A stretch of DNA of 64,000 nt. It comes from Candidatus Dormiibacterota bacterium. GTDB taxonomy: Bacteria > Chloroflexota > Dormibacteria > CF-121. Under the pieces are notes generated by a model, which was not told the DNA's origin, did not search any database, and saw only the letters and a program-made list of their open reading frames with translations. The DNA lies in assembly GCA_035544955.1 (NCBI GenBank), contig DASZZN010000030.1, forward strand, positions 1 through 64,000. The letters are read 5' to 3'. This document shows, piece after piece, positions 25,872-34,218 of the stretch (its first letter is position 1; each line of letters starts with the position of its first letter). Position numbers and translations under genes: made by a program.

Positions 25872-26181
25872 TCACTCGCCGTACCATTTCCAGGTCGGCG
25901 CCCCGGAGCCGTAGGTTGGCGTAAAGGTTGAGTTCGCCGGGATGCGCACCGTCCCCGTCTGGCTGGCCGGGATCACCATTAGGGCGCCGTCACCGCATCC
26001 ACCTAGTCAGCGCCCCGACGCCGTTTGTGATATGGGCCACCACCTCGACTCCGGCGTTGTTCGTGACCGGGACCGTCGTGGCCGGGAAACCGGGCGTCGG
26101 GACGGCGCCGACCGGGCTGAAGCCGTTAACGGCACGGGCATAGCTTCCCGCTGCGATCGAAACCTTGAGGCATAGCGATAC
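25872..26181 (-). pseudogene. Frameshifted C-terminal fragment of a tail-spike/beta-helix-like protein
   Basis: On the reverse strand one frame gives 'FPATTVPVTNNAGVEVVAHI' then 'TNGVGALT'. Another frame then continues with 'LMVIPASQTGTVRIPANSTF' and ends 'YGSGAPTWKWYGE' before TGA at 25872. Together these form one continuous domain interrupted by two small frameshifts, like the C-terminal tails seen on phage tail-spike and secreted beta-helix proteins (family link from memory). No start or upstream body remains: the GT4 gene at 26182 begins on the other strand where homology stops. It looks like debris left by a recombination event. Confidence 0.55.
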
Positions 26182-27186
26182 GTGCGCGTAGCAGTTTTGG
26201 CTAGGGAAGGCGAGACCTACACGGGTCCCGGAACCTATCGTGACGTTGTCGTGGCCGCGATGGGAAAGAAACACGACATCAAGTTAGTTGGTTACCGCGA
26301 AGCCTTTGAGGGGTCCTGGGATGTGGTGCACCTTCTCGATATCCATTGGGGCGATCCGGCGCTCCTCTCTCGACTCAAGAAGCCACTTATCATCGACGTG
26401 CACGACTATTACTGGACTAGGTCTTTTCTATATCCGGCACCAGACTTGCCGCTCAGATGGCTGAATGGCATCCATTTGCGGGAACGTTATGGCCGGCTAA
26501 TCCGCCGGGCTGACCTCCTGATCACGCACAGCGACTACGTTAGCGCGCGGCTCGATCACGCCCACGTTCTGAATGTGGGCATGGGCATAGACGTTACCCG
26601 GTTCAACACCAAGACAGATCACGCAAGCCGCCAGGCGATTGTCCTTTTTGCTGGAAGCAATTACTTTCGTAAAGGTCTTGTCACGCTATGGCGCGCCTTG
26701 CCGCTGGTACGCCGCCATTGCCCTGCGGTACATGTCCTCATTGCTGGCTACGAGCGTCCGCACACTCTGTTCCTAGCCCGCCGACTGTTGAGCAAATCCC
26801 CTGCAACAATCTTGGGTCCGATATCGGCGACTGACCTGGCGCTGCTCTATACGCGAGCGAAGGTGCTCGTTCTCCCTTCCGAGATTGAAGCGTGCGGTAT
26901 TGCGCCGCTGGAGGCGTTAGCCGCCGGAACGCCCCCCGTGTGCTCAACAGCCGGCGGAATCCCGGAAATGATCGAGCATGACGTAACCGGCCTATTGTGC
27001 GCCCCTGGCGACTATCGAGCGCTGTCGCGGCACATAGTCAGCTGCCTGACCGACAGCGATTTGGCCAATCGACTGATCGAGAATGGACGGAAAGCACTGA
27101 GTGGCAGGCTGTCACTAGGAAACATGGTCGACAAGATAGAGGCCGCGTATGTCGCTGCGCAAAAGGTGGCACAATCCAGGGCTTGA
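26182..27186 (+). CDS. Glycosyltransferase family 4
   Basis: A 334-residue GT-B protein with a short N-terminal half. It begins 'RVAVLAREGETYTGPGTYRD' and carries 'VLFAGSNYFRKGLVTLWRAL' and 'EIEACGIAPLEALAAGTPPV', the GT4 donor motif with its two glutamates. GTG 26182 is the first in-frame start and puts the first strand at the N-terminus. It abuts the decayed fragment on the opposite strand. The next glycosyltransferase follows after 16 bases. Sugar specificity unknown. Confidence 0.84.
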   Translation: MRVAVLAREGETYTGPGTYRDVVVAAMGKKHDIKLVGYREAFEGSWDVVHLLDIHWGDPALLSRLKKPLIIDVHDYYWTRSFLYPAPDLPLRWLNGIHLRERYGRLIRRADLLITHSDYVSARLDHAHVLNVGMGIDVTRFNTKTDHASRQAIVLFAGSNYFRKGLVTLWRALPLVRRHCPAVHVLIAGYERPHTLFLARRLLSKSPATILGPISATDLALLYTRAKVLVLPSEIEACGIAPLEALAAGTPPVCSTAGGIPEMIEHDVTGLLCAPGDYRALSRHIVSCLTDSDLANRLIENGRKALSGRLSLGNMVDKIEAAYVAAQKVAQSRA

Positions 27187-27202
27187 GTGATTTGGGCGGT
27201 TT

Positions 27203-28318
27203 GTGGTGAGAGTTCTCTGTATTACGAACCACCCGATCGAAGACGCGAGTTGCAGATACCGCATCTTCGAATACCTGCCACATCTAAGGAGACTCGGGTT
27301 TGACGTCGAGGTGCATCCGTTTACCGACCCGGGTCTGTACGCCCGCATACACCAGACTGGCCATCCGTTCTCGAAGCTTGCCCGATTCGGGTGGTGTACT
27401 TTTCGTCGTCTCGCGCGCCTGCCGCATATTCGAAATGCAGACGTCACCCTACTGCATAGAGAGGCATTCCCGTTCGGCCCACCCTTGCTGGAGGCCTTTA
27501 TTACTCGGTACTCGCGGGCATCCATATTTAGCTTTGACGACGCGCTTTATGCCCCTTATCCTTACGCGACCGGGGCGCGGCGCCGTCTTCTATATCGCCT
27601 TAAGTACGGCCGCAACCTAGCCCGAGTCCTTAGTTCTAGTTCGGCGGTTATAGCAGGCAATGAAATCTTGGCACAATACGCTAGGCGGCATAACCAGCGC
27701 GTCCACGTAATTCCGACAGCCATCGATACCGACCGCTACACTCTCCGGAGCTCTCGCGACGGCAATTCCGGCGTCACCATCGGCTGGATTGGCAGTCCCT
27801 CCACTAGTGTTTATCTCAAGGGGATCGAGGGAGCGCTAATCGACGTAGCGAGCCGAAGCAAGGCAAGAGTTCGATTCACGTTCATAGGTGATCCCTCCCT
27901 AAAGATGGATCTGCCGAACTTGGAGGTCAGGCCATGGAGGCTGAACACCGAATTGTCGGACCTTCAAAGTTTCGATATAGGATTGATGCCAATCGATGAC
28001 AGCGAATGGAGCAGAGGAAAATGCGCATTTAAGGCTGTCCAGTACATGGCAGTAGGGACGCCCGTGATCGCGTCCCCGGTTGGAGCCGCTTGTGAAGTGG
28101 TTCGGGACGGTCAAACCGGATTTTTGGCATCGGATACCGCAGAGTGGAAAGAATCAATGCGGACCCTCATTGATGATGAAGGCTTGCGGCGCCATATGGG
28201 CCTCAACGGGAGGGCCGTCGTAGTCCACAACTTTTCTATAGAAAGCACCCTGCCTGACCTTATTGATGTCCTTTACCAGGCGCGTGACGCCTCGAGAACA
28301 GCCTCCTCCCGACCATAA
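27203..28318 (+). CDS. Glycosyltransferase family 4 (diverged)
   Basis: A 371-residue protein. The N-terminal part 'RVLCITNHPIEDASCRYRIF' and the middle 'IFSFDDALYAPYP' are typical of a diverged GT4 group. The donor half shows 'VTIGWIGSPSTSVYLKGI' and 'CAFKAVQYMAVGTPVIASPV', with the K-x-x-Q-Y-M-A variant replacing the standard E-x-F-G-x-x-x-x-E. Start is GTG 27203 or the adjacent GTG 27206. It is among the least GC-rich genes in the window by eye. A 160-base stretch with no recognisable gene follows. Confidence 0.8.
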   Translation: MVRVLCITNHPIEDASCRYRIFEYLPHLRRLGFDVEVHPFTDPGLYARIHQTGHPFSKLARFGWCTFRRLARLPHIRNADVTLLHREAFPFGPPLLEAFITRYSRASIFSFDDALYAPYPYATGARRRLLYRLKYGRNLARVLSSSSAVIAGNEILAQYARRHNQRVHVIPTAIDTDRYTLRSSRDGNSGVTIGWIGSPSTSVYLKGIEGALIDVASRSKARVRFTFIGDPSLKMDLPNLEVRPWRLNTELSDLQSFDIGLMPIDDSEWSRGKCAFKAVQYMAVGTPVIASPVGAACEVVRDGQTGFLASDTAEWKESMRTLIDDEGLRRHMGLNGRAVVVHNFSIESTLPDLIDVLYQARDASRTASSRP

Positions 28319-28479
28319 GGCCTGCTATCGGTGCCACCTAATTCCAGAACTGAGATGTCGACATGACTCGCTGCTCAAGGTAGCGACTGGCATGGTCAGC
28401 CGGGAAACGCCTGGTTTCAAGACATCCTCGTGGTCCTCATTTTTCAAGGTCGTTGGATATCCACTTGGGAGAAGAACGC

Positions 28480-29157
28480 ATGGCACCAAAACTGCAACGT
28501 AGGCTGACCGACGACCGGGTTTATGAGTCGCTTGCGAACCGAATGCGAAGGAAGCGTTTCGAGATGTTTCGGGCGCTCCTGAACTCCGTGCCTCGGCCAT
28601 TGAGGATCCTCGATGTCGGTGGCACCGAAAGCTTCTGGCGAAACATGGACTTCCCAGCTGAACCGGGAATTACGATCACTCTCATCAATGTGCAGGAAAC
28701 TCCTGTGGGAAGATCAAACTTTGAAAGCGTGAAAGGGGACGCGCGGGACCTCCCGTTTCGGGAGAAAGAGTTTGATGTCGTCTTTTCCAACGCCGTTATA
28801 GAGCATGTCGGCACATACGAAGATCAGTCCCGCATGGCAAGTGAGGTGCGGCGTGTAGGAAGGAGATACTTTGTTCAGACCCCTAACCGCTATTTCCCCT
28901 TAGAAGTCCACTTTCAGTTTCCATTCTTTCAATTCCTAGCCTTCGAGCAGAAGATCTGGCTACTTTCTCACTTTAGGCTGGGGCAGTACGAGCGGATTCA
29001 AGACCGAGACGATGCGCGGCGTCTAGTGAGCGAAACCCGTCTGCTCAACAAACAAGAGATGATAGCCCTTTTCCCTGAAGCAAGAATCGTAATGGAAAAA
29101 TTCATGGGGCTAAACAAGTCGATAATGGCCCTCGCAGGTTGGAGTCATTCGGGCTAG
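28480..29157 (+). CDS. SAM-dependent methyltransferase
   Basis: A 225-residue class I methyltransferase. Motif I is a shortened 'LRILDVGGTESFWRNM', followed by 'LPFREKEFDVVFSNAVIEHV' and 'RRYFVQTPNRYFPLEVHFQF', as in methyltransferases of lipopolysaccharide clusters. ATG 28480 is preferred over TTG 28453 because it has a good ribosome site (gggagaag) six bases upstream. It is the last gene of the polysaccharide locus, and transcription then meets the convergent peptidase gene across about 215 bases with no recognisable gene. Confidence 0.82.
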   Translation: MAPKLQRRLTDDRVYESLANRMRRKRFEMFRALLNSVPRPLRILDVGGTESFWRNMDFPAEPGITITLINVQETPVGRSNFESVKGDARDLPFREKEFDVVFSNAVIEHVGTYEDQSRMASEVRRVGRRYFVQTPNRYFPLEVHFQFPFFQFLAFEQKIWLLSHFRLGQYERIQDRDDARRLVSETRLLNKQEMIALFPEARIVMEKFMGLNKSIMALAGWSHSG

Positions 29158-29372
29158 ACGACCGCCCTCGTGCTGCGGGGTTCCCCTAGCCAGTGGAAGA
29201 GACGGGCTGGGCCGCCGCCGTCTGTACCTGATGCCACCGGGCTTGTCGGTCCCGGCCAGCCCTTGTTGGACATCTTCCATTGATGGCTAGGTTGCCGTAG
29301 GGATGGTCATTGACAAGCGACTAAACGGCGTCTCTTGCGGCAACCACCGCTGCGGCCCCCCCAGCAGAATGG
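29158..29372. other. Intergenic region between convergent genes
   Basis: About 215 bases between the end of the glycan locus and the end of the - strand peptidase gene. No gene is visible. It contains an imperfect, widely spaced inverted pair (gggctgggccg near 29206 and cggccagccc near 29255), but no clear T-run and therefore no confident terminator. Confidence 0.4.
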
Positions 29373-32186
29373 CTAAGTCACGCTGACTTTGACGTCCGCG
29401 AATTGACTAAACCAGAACTGATACTCCTTCACCATCTGATACTCGAGCACGAGGTTTCCGGTCGGGTTGCTGGGGCCGGTCACCGCGATGCTCAAGCTAA
29501 CGCTAGCGCCTGGGCCTACATCGGCGGGAAGAGTGAACCGCTGATTCGTGTACCAAGTGCTGTCAGTGCCGCTGACCCCGTACCCGCCACCAGAATTGGC
29601 GAAATGGACGCCCAGGCGGACCAGGTTGGTACCGGTGGACGGCCAGGTCTCGGTGCCGGTGTTCGTCACGGTGACGCTGTAGGTCTGGGTCTGATTAGGC
29701 GCCCACCTGGTGGGCGTGTTGCTCACGCTATAGCCGACTGCCCAGGAAGGGGTCACCTTGACATCGGCAAACTGGCCGAACCAGAACTGGTACTCCTTCA
29801 CCATCTGGTACTCGAGGGTCACGTTGCCCGTCATGCTGGGGGCCGTCACCGAGATAGTGAGCGTGACGTTCGCTCGCGGGGCCAAATCGGCGGGCAGAGT
29901 GAAGCGTTGATCGGTGGACCAGCCACCGGTGCCGGTCCCGGTGCCGCTCACGCCATAGCCCCCACCGGGGTTCGTAAAGTGCACGCCGAGATGCACGAGG
30001 TTCGTGCCGGTGGCGGGCCAGGTCTGGGTTCCGGTGTTGGTGACAGTGACGTTGTAGGTCTGCGTCTGGTAAGGTGCCCAACTGGCCGGCGTGTTGGCGA
30101 CACTGTAGGTGGCGGACCAGGCGGCGGTGACGCTGACATCGGCGAACTGGTCGAACCAGAACTGATACTCCTTGACCATCTGGTATTCGAGCACCAGGTT
30201 GCCGGCGATGTTGGGAGCCGTCACAGAGATGGTTAAGGGCAGGCTCCCGCCGGCCGCCAGATTGGCCGGCAGCGCGAAACGCTGATCGGTGGACCAACCG
30301 TTGTTGGTGCCTGTCCCGTTGACCCCATAACCACCACCGCTGCTGGCGAAGTGCACCCCGAGGTGGACCAGATTGGTACCGGTGGCCGGCCAGGTCTGGG
30401 TGCCCGTGTTGGTGACCGTGATGCTATAGGTCTGCGTCTGGTACGCCGCCCAACCGGTTGGCGTGTTGGCGACGCCGTAGGTGGCGCTCCAAGCTGGACC
30501 TGCAAGATCCCGCGCCAGATTATTGGCATCGTATGTACCCCAGCCGGTTGCATAGTCCCAGGTGGCCGTCGCCGCGTAATAAAGGTTGTCGCCGGTCGTG
30601 ACGTCGTGGTATGGCGCGTAGGGCTGGGCGTTCGAGCCTGTGCTGTACAGCGTCGGGTTGGCGTAGCCGAGGTTTGGTTTCGCGTTGGCTGCCGCGTACT
30701 GGTTATAGACAGCGGTGAAGGCGGCCCAGGATGGGGCAGCGGCGCTCGTGCCGCCGACAACCGTCCAGCCGGTGCCGCCGTAGGTAACGTAAACGGAGTA
30801 GCCGGTGTTGGAATCGGCGTCGGAGGATATGTCGGGCACCTGGCGCTTGCCGTTGCTGTAGCTATTGGAAACGCCTGGGCCGGTTTGCCAGCTCGGCCTG
30901 GCGAAGTAGGTCGACAAGCCGCCGCCGCTGCCAAGGGGCGGAGAGTAGTTCGGGTTCGACCAGGCTGATTCCGTCTTGTAGGTTCCGTCGGCGTTGAGCG
31001 TGAGGGTCGTGCCACCGGTCCCGGTCACGTACGGATCGTTCGCGGGGCTATCGACCGAGAGGAAACTGCCCCCGCAGTCATAGGCGCCATAGTCTCCGGA
31101 GGCGGCAAAGAAGCTTTGGCCCTGCGCCGCAGCTTGTTGAAAGATATTGTCGAGCGTGCTCATCTCGGAATGGGTCGTTTGCTGCTCGCAGATGCCCCAG
31201 CTGGTCGAGTTGGACTTCGTCGTGTTGCTGGTCACCATCGCGTTATAGGTGTCGTTGACCCCCGGGTCGCTGTTCGGGCCTTCCCAAACGGTGATCGGCG
31301 CCGCCGGCGCTAAGGCATGCATCACCTCGATGTCGAGCTCGACCTCGACCTCGCCGTTGCCGAGCGGGCCGGAGCCGCCATCGACCCTGACCACTGAAGG
31401 GGCAGGACTGCCGAGTCCGTAGTCGGTGTCGTAGGTCGTGATGTTGCTCTGCCGGAAGCCGTCGAGCTCGAAGAGACCCAGTGGTTGACCGCTGCCGTTG
31501 TAGCCGGCCGAGGCGAGTGGGGTGACGTCGTACGCCTTCTTCAGGTCGTTCGGCGTGTATCCGCCAGCCGGTCCGCCGCCAGGCGGCGCCCGCGGTGCCG
31601 GCCCCAGCCGTTGCAGCGGATAGTGGTTGTTGAGCCCGGCAATTCCAACGACGTAGGACGCCAAGGTCGTGGGCAGCACTGGTTGGGTGTCATTGCCGTA
31701 GAAGTCGCGGTTCTGCGCGCCGTCGTGCCAGTTCGAGATCGTCACGCCAAAGGCGGCCTGAACGGTGGCCAACGAACCCGTGGCATCAACCAGCGTTCGA
31801 TTGCTGCTAGTTGCGGTCACGGCCAGTCCGTGTGAATGCAGGTAGTCGACGACTTGCTGGACCTGCGCCTGAGTCGGCCCATAGGCGGCGGCGAACTGGT
31901 CGGGGCTCAGATAGTGGCCGTAGTTGGGCGACTTCCGGTCGCTGACCCCGGCGATAAAGCTCTGGAGGGCGGCCTGGTTGCGAAGCGCCAGGCTGACCCC
32001 GATTGTCAGCTTCCGGGTTGGGTCGGCGGGGCCAAGGCGAACCGAGCGATCAAGCCCCGGAGCGCGATCGGGCTTTGAGATGGGGGAGGTCGTTGGGGTG
32101 GCGGCCTGGACGGGTGCCGCGGTGAAGCCCAGCAGCGAAACGGCCATCACTGCGCCAAAAAGCCGAGATCGAATCAAATCCCTCAC
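29373..32186 (-). CDS. Secreted S53 peptidase (sedolisin/kumamolisin type) with three NBR1-like C-terminal repeats
   Basis: About 937 residues: signal peptide ('LFGAVMAVSLLGFTAAPVQA'), pro-kumamolisin activation domain ('FIAGVSDRKSPNYGHYLSPD'), S53 catalytic domain and three tandem repeats of 123-125 residues. The Ser-Glu-Asp triad is visible as 'EVEVELDIEVMHAL' and 'GGTSAAAPSWAAF', the oxyanion Asp in 'FFAASGDYGAYDCGG' and the Ca-site 'DVTTGD...WDYATGWG'. Each repeat contains 'QTQTYSITVTNTGTQTWP' and 'LEYQMVKEYQFWF', like the Ig-like NBR1 domain. GTG 32186 is preferred over GTG 32225, because the 13 extra codons come from a dispersed GC-rich repeat. The enzyme is likely an acid-active secreted endopeptidase with binding modules. 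Confidence 0.9.
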   Translation of the reverse strand: MRDLIRSRLFGAVMAVSLLGFTAAPVQAATPTTSPISKPDRAPGLDRSVRLGPADPTRKLTIGVSLALRNQAALQSFIAGVSDRKSPNYGHYLSPDQFAAAYGPTQAQVQQVVDYLHSHGLAVTATSSNRTLVDATGSLATVQAAFGVTISNWHDGAQNRDFYGNDTQPVLPTTLASYVVGIAGLNNHYPLQRLGPAPRAPPGGGPAGGYTPNDLKKAYDVTPLASAGYNGSGQPLGLFELDGFRQSNITTYDTDYGLGSPAPSVVRVDGGSGPLGNGEVEVELDIEVMHALAPAAPITVWEGPNSDPGVNDTYNAMVTSNTTKSNSTSWGICEQQTTHSEMSTLDNIFQQAAAQGQSFFAASGDYGAYDCGGSFLSVDSPANDPYVTGTGGTTLTLNADGTYKTESAWSNPNYSPPLGSGGGLSTYFARPSWQTGPGVSNSYSNGKRQVPDISSDADSNTGYSVYVTYGGTGWTVVGGTSAAAPSWAAFTAVYNQYAAANAKPNLGYANPTLYSTGSNAQPYAPYHDVTTGDNLYYAATATWDYATGWGTYDANNLARDLAGPAWSATYGVANTPTGWAAYQTQTYSITVTNTGTQTWPATGTNLVHLGVHFASSGGGYGVNGTGTNNGWSTDQRFALPANLAAGGSLPLTISVTAPNIAGNLVLEYQMVKEYQFWFDQFADVSVTAAWSATYSVANTPASWAPYQTQTYNVTVTNTGTQTWPATGTNLVHLGVHFTNPGGGYGVSGTGTGTGGWSTDQRFTLPADLAPRANVTLTISVTAPSMTGNVTLEYQMVKEYQFWFGQFADVKVTPSWAVGYSVSNTPTRWAPNQTQTYSVTVTNTGTETWPSTGTNLVRLGVHFANSGGGYGVSGTDSTWYTNQRFTLPADVGPGASVSLSIAVTGPSNPTGNLVLEYQMVKEYQFWFSQFADVKVSVT
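29376..30500 (-). repeat. Three tandem coding repeats (369 and 375 bp periods)
   Basis: The string beginning aaccagaact recurs at 29410, 29779 and 30154 on the + strand, giving periods of 369 and 375 bases, both multiples of three. The copies encode the three NBR1-like domains and are very similar at DNA level, so they are prone to unequal recombination. Confidence 0.85.
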
Positions 32187-32199
32187 CGTCTCCCAGCCC

Positions 32200-32217
32200 C
32201 CTCCCCCGAGGGGGAGA
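32200..32217. repeat. Dispersed GC-rich palindromic repeat, copy 1
   Basis: Contains ctccccc-ga-gggggag as a near-perfect hairpin just upstream of the peptidase gene. Related copies lie near 34030, 34784, 38332, 48390 and 48600. The shared core is ccctccccc ... gggggaggg. Confidence 0.7.
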
Positions 32218-32360
32218 GCGGGCACCCTTCCCTGCCGGTAACTCTGAGTAGTTTCGGGTCCGCGCCGGCAGAAGTCAATTAGGCTGGTCGCATCATATAT
32301 ATGGTTCTGGTTGCGGAAGATCCCTAGAACCCGGAATGAGGCATCCTGTCTGGTGGCCCG

Positions 32361-33389
32361 ATGCCGAAGCTAGTCCGCACCGAGATCCGCCATCAGGATG
32401 GTCGGACGGTGTACCTGTACGGTCAGCACTCGGCCGCACCTCCCGGCTACCGGTCTTCTGACCGTCCGAACGGCTCCTATGAACGACGCTGGAACCCGCT
32501 CCGGGCGGAGTGGGTATTGGTAGCCGACTCACGTCAGAGCCGGACGTTCCTGCCGGAGCCCTCGGCGTGTCCACTGTGCCCGTCTTCGGAAACGCGGTTC
32601 TCCGAGATTCCAGCCAGCGGTTTCGAGCTGGCCGTCTTCGAAAACCGGTTTCCCGCCATGCCGACAGGCGAGGGTGCCTGCGAGGTCGTCGTGTACACCG
32701 ATCAGCACGACGCGTCGTTCAGTTCGCTCTCAGATCAGCAGCTGTTGGCGCTGGTGAATGTCTGGGCCGATCGGTACGAGCAGCTCGGCTCCAGGCGCGA
32801 CGTCCGATACGTTTACATCTTCGAAAATCGTGGCGAAGCAGTCGGCGTAACGCTGCACCACCCCCATGGACAGATCTACGGCTACCCATTCATTCCTCCG
32901 GTGGCTGAGGCCGAGCTGCGTAGTGCCCGACTGCATTCTCGACGTCACGGTGAGTGCCTCCATTGCGCGCTTCTACGAGACGAGCGGAAGGCGAAGGAAC
33001 GAATCCTCTTCGCAGGCGACGGTTTCGCCGCTTACGTCCCGAGCTACGCGCGCTGGCCGTACGAGGCGCATGTTGTCCCGATCAAACACGCGGGAGCGGT
33101 CGCTGACCTCTCGCAGCCGAGGCGGTTGGCCTTCGGCAAAGCCCTTCAACGGGTGACGCGAGGATACGATCGCCTCTTCGAGGTACCCATGCCATACATG
33201 ATGGCGATGCACCAACGGCCGACGGATGGAGGGGCGCATCCAGAGGCGCACCTTCACGTGGAGTTCTATCCTCTCCTTCGAGCGCGAGACCGATTGAAAT
33301 ATTTCGCCGGCGGAGAAGCCGGCGCTGGAACCTTTGTGAGTGACGGCTTGCCGGAGGAGAAGGCAGCGGAGTTGCGAAGGGTGGTTTAA
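32361..33389 (+). CDS. galT: Galactose-1-phosphate uridylyltransferase
   Basis: A 342-residue enzyme of the HIT-related GalT family, which exchanges UMP between UDP-glucose and galactose 1-phosphate in the Leloir pathway. The active-site 'VTLHHPHGQIYGYPFIPP' contains the HxHGQ nucleophile motif. Zinc-site cysteines are in 'CPLCPSSETRF', and a second His cluster is 'PEAHLHVEFYPLLR'. Length matches the family. ATG 32361 gives the usual N-terminus. It stands alone, followed by a clear terminator. It could feed UDP-galactose to the glycan locus together with the GalE-like protein at 7837. Confidence 0.92.
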   Translation: MPKLVRTEIRHQDGRTVYLYGQHSAAPPGYRSSDRPNGSYERRWNPLRAEWVLVADSRQSRTFLPEPSACPLCPSSETRFSEIPASGFELAVFENRFPAMPTGEGACEVVVYTDQHDASFSSLSDQQLLALVNVWADRYEQLGSRRDVRYVYIFENRGEAVGVTLHHPHGQIYGYPFIPPVAEAELRSARLHSRRHGECLHCALLRDERKAKERILFAGDGFAAYVPSYARWPYEAHVVPIKHAGAVADLSQPRRLAFGKALQRVTRGYDRLFEVPMPYMMAMHQRPTDGGAHPEAHLHVEFYPLLRARDRLKYFAGGEAGAGTFVSDGLPEEKAAELRRVV

Positions 33390-33410
33390 CGGACGGGCGA
33401 TTTCCGGCAG

Positions 33411-33439
33411 CCGGTGCCAGCCGTGGCGCCGGTTTTTTT
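33411..33439 (+). terminator. Rho-independent terminator after galT
   Basis: Stem ccggtgcca (33411-33419) pairs with tggcgccgg (33424-33432) around a four-base loop with one G-T pair, followed by seven T (33433-33439). It lies 22 bases after the galT stop. Confidence 0.9.
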
Positions 33440-33635
33440 GTGCCTACGGCGCTCTGGACCGAACCGACATCGAATTCGGGCTTTGCTGGGACCTCGCACG
33501 CGTCGGTTCGCGGACGCGTGCAAGGCGCGCTCTCACCAAGGGCTCGCCTGGCGGAGTCCTGCCCTTTCGTGCAAACAAGACGCTGCTCGGCGTTGCATGC
33601 CTCGGCCTGCCCTGGCGGCGCCGTAGGACCCACTT

Positions 33636-34010
33636 CTAGTTCTTCGAAGACTCCAGCGCGGCGCGCGCTCGGGTGATGTCGTCGACCCCGATGACCACGC
33701 GGGTATCGGTGGCGAGGTAGATGAAGCGCAGGTTCACGGACGCGTCGGCCAGGCGCTGCATGATCATCGATAGCTCGCCGGGCCGGTCGGTCATCGGCAC
33801 CACCAGCACCTCGAGCTCGCCGTCCATGATGTAGCCGCCGGCGCGCAGGGCCGACCGGGCAGCGCTGGGATCGCGAGCCAGGATATGGACGACGCCCTCG
33901 ATCTCGGCGATGCCCTCGATGTTGACGCCGGCGCTGCTCAGCGTCTGGGCGACCCTGGCAAGCTCGCCCGGGCGATCAGCGGTTAGCCGTAGCGTCAGGT
34001 CGCGGCCCAT
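33636..34010 (-). CDS. Double ACT-domain protein
   Basis: A 124-residue protein made of two ACT modules: 'DLTLRLTADRPGELARVAQT' with 'AGVNIEGIAEIEG', and 'EVLVVPMTDRPGELSMIMQR' with 'ASVNLRFIYLA'. ACT domains bind amino acids and regulate metabolic enzymes; stand-alone pairs like this often act as small sensor proteins. The ligand is unknown. It is transcribed away from rmlC, which is on the other strand, and lies alone between the galT terminator and a copy of the dispersed repeat. Confidence 0.8.
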   Translation of the reverse strand: MGRDLTLRLTADRPGELARVAQTLSSAGVNIEGIAEIEGVVHILARDPSAARSALRAGGYIMDGELEVLVVPMTDRPGELSMIMQRLADASVNLRFIYLATDTRVVIGVDDITRARAALESSKN

Positions 34011-34028
34011 CGGGAGCCAATTGTAAAG

Positions 34029-34070
34029 CCCCCACCCTGCCCTCCCCCGAAGGGGGAGGGAAATTCAGGC
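34029..34070. repeat. Dispersed GC-rich palindromic repeat, copy 2
   Basis: cccccaccctg followed by ccctccccc (34040-34048), loop gaa, gggggaggg (34052-34060) and the tail aaattcagg. This is a full-length copy in the intergenic space between the ACT gene and rmlC. The copy at 34784 shares both the flank and the tail. Confidence 0.8.
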
Positions 34071-34218
34071 TACGCGCGCGGGTTGCTCCCGTTTGGCGAC
34101 CAACCCGGTGCGAGCCGCCTACTGTGAGCATGCCAAATCCAAATTGCGATAACCTAGGCGACCGTTTTGAGCTAACAACACCCAGAGGGGGGCGATTCCG
34201 TAAGCTCTCGAAGTCAGA

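Noticed and set aside
29403-30236. 277-residue + strand frame opposite the peptidase repeats
   Set aside because: Repetitive His/Gly/Arg-rich antisense shadow of the NBR1-like repeats.
33440-33635. Possible small gene between the galT terminator and the ACT gene
   Set aside because: Several short frames exist, but none has a ribosome site or recognisable sequence; taken as intergenic.
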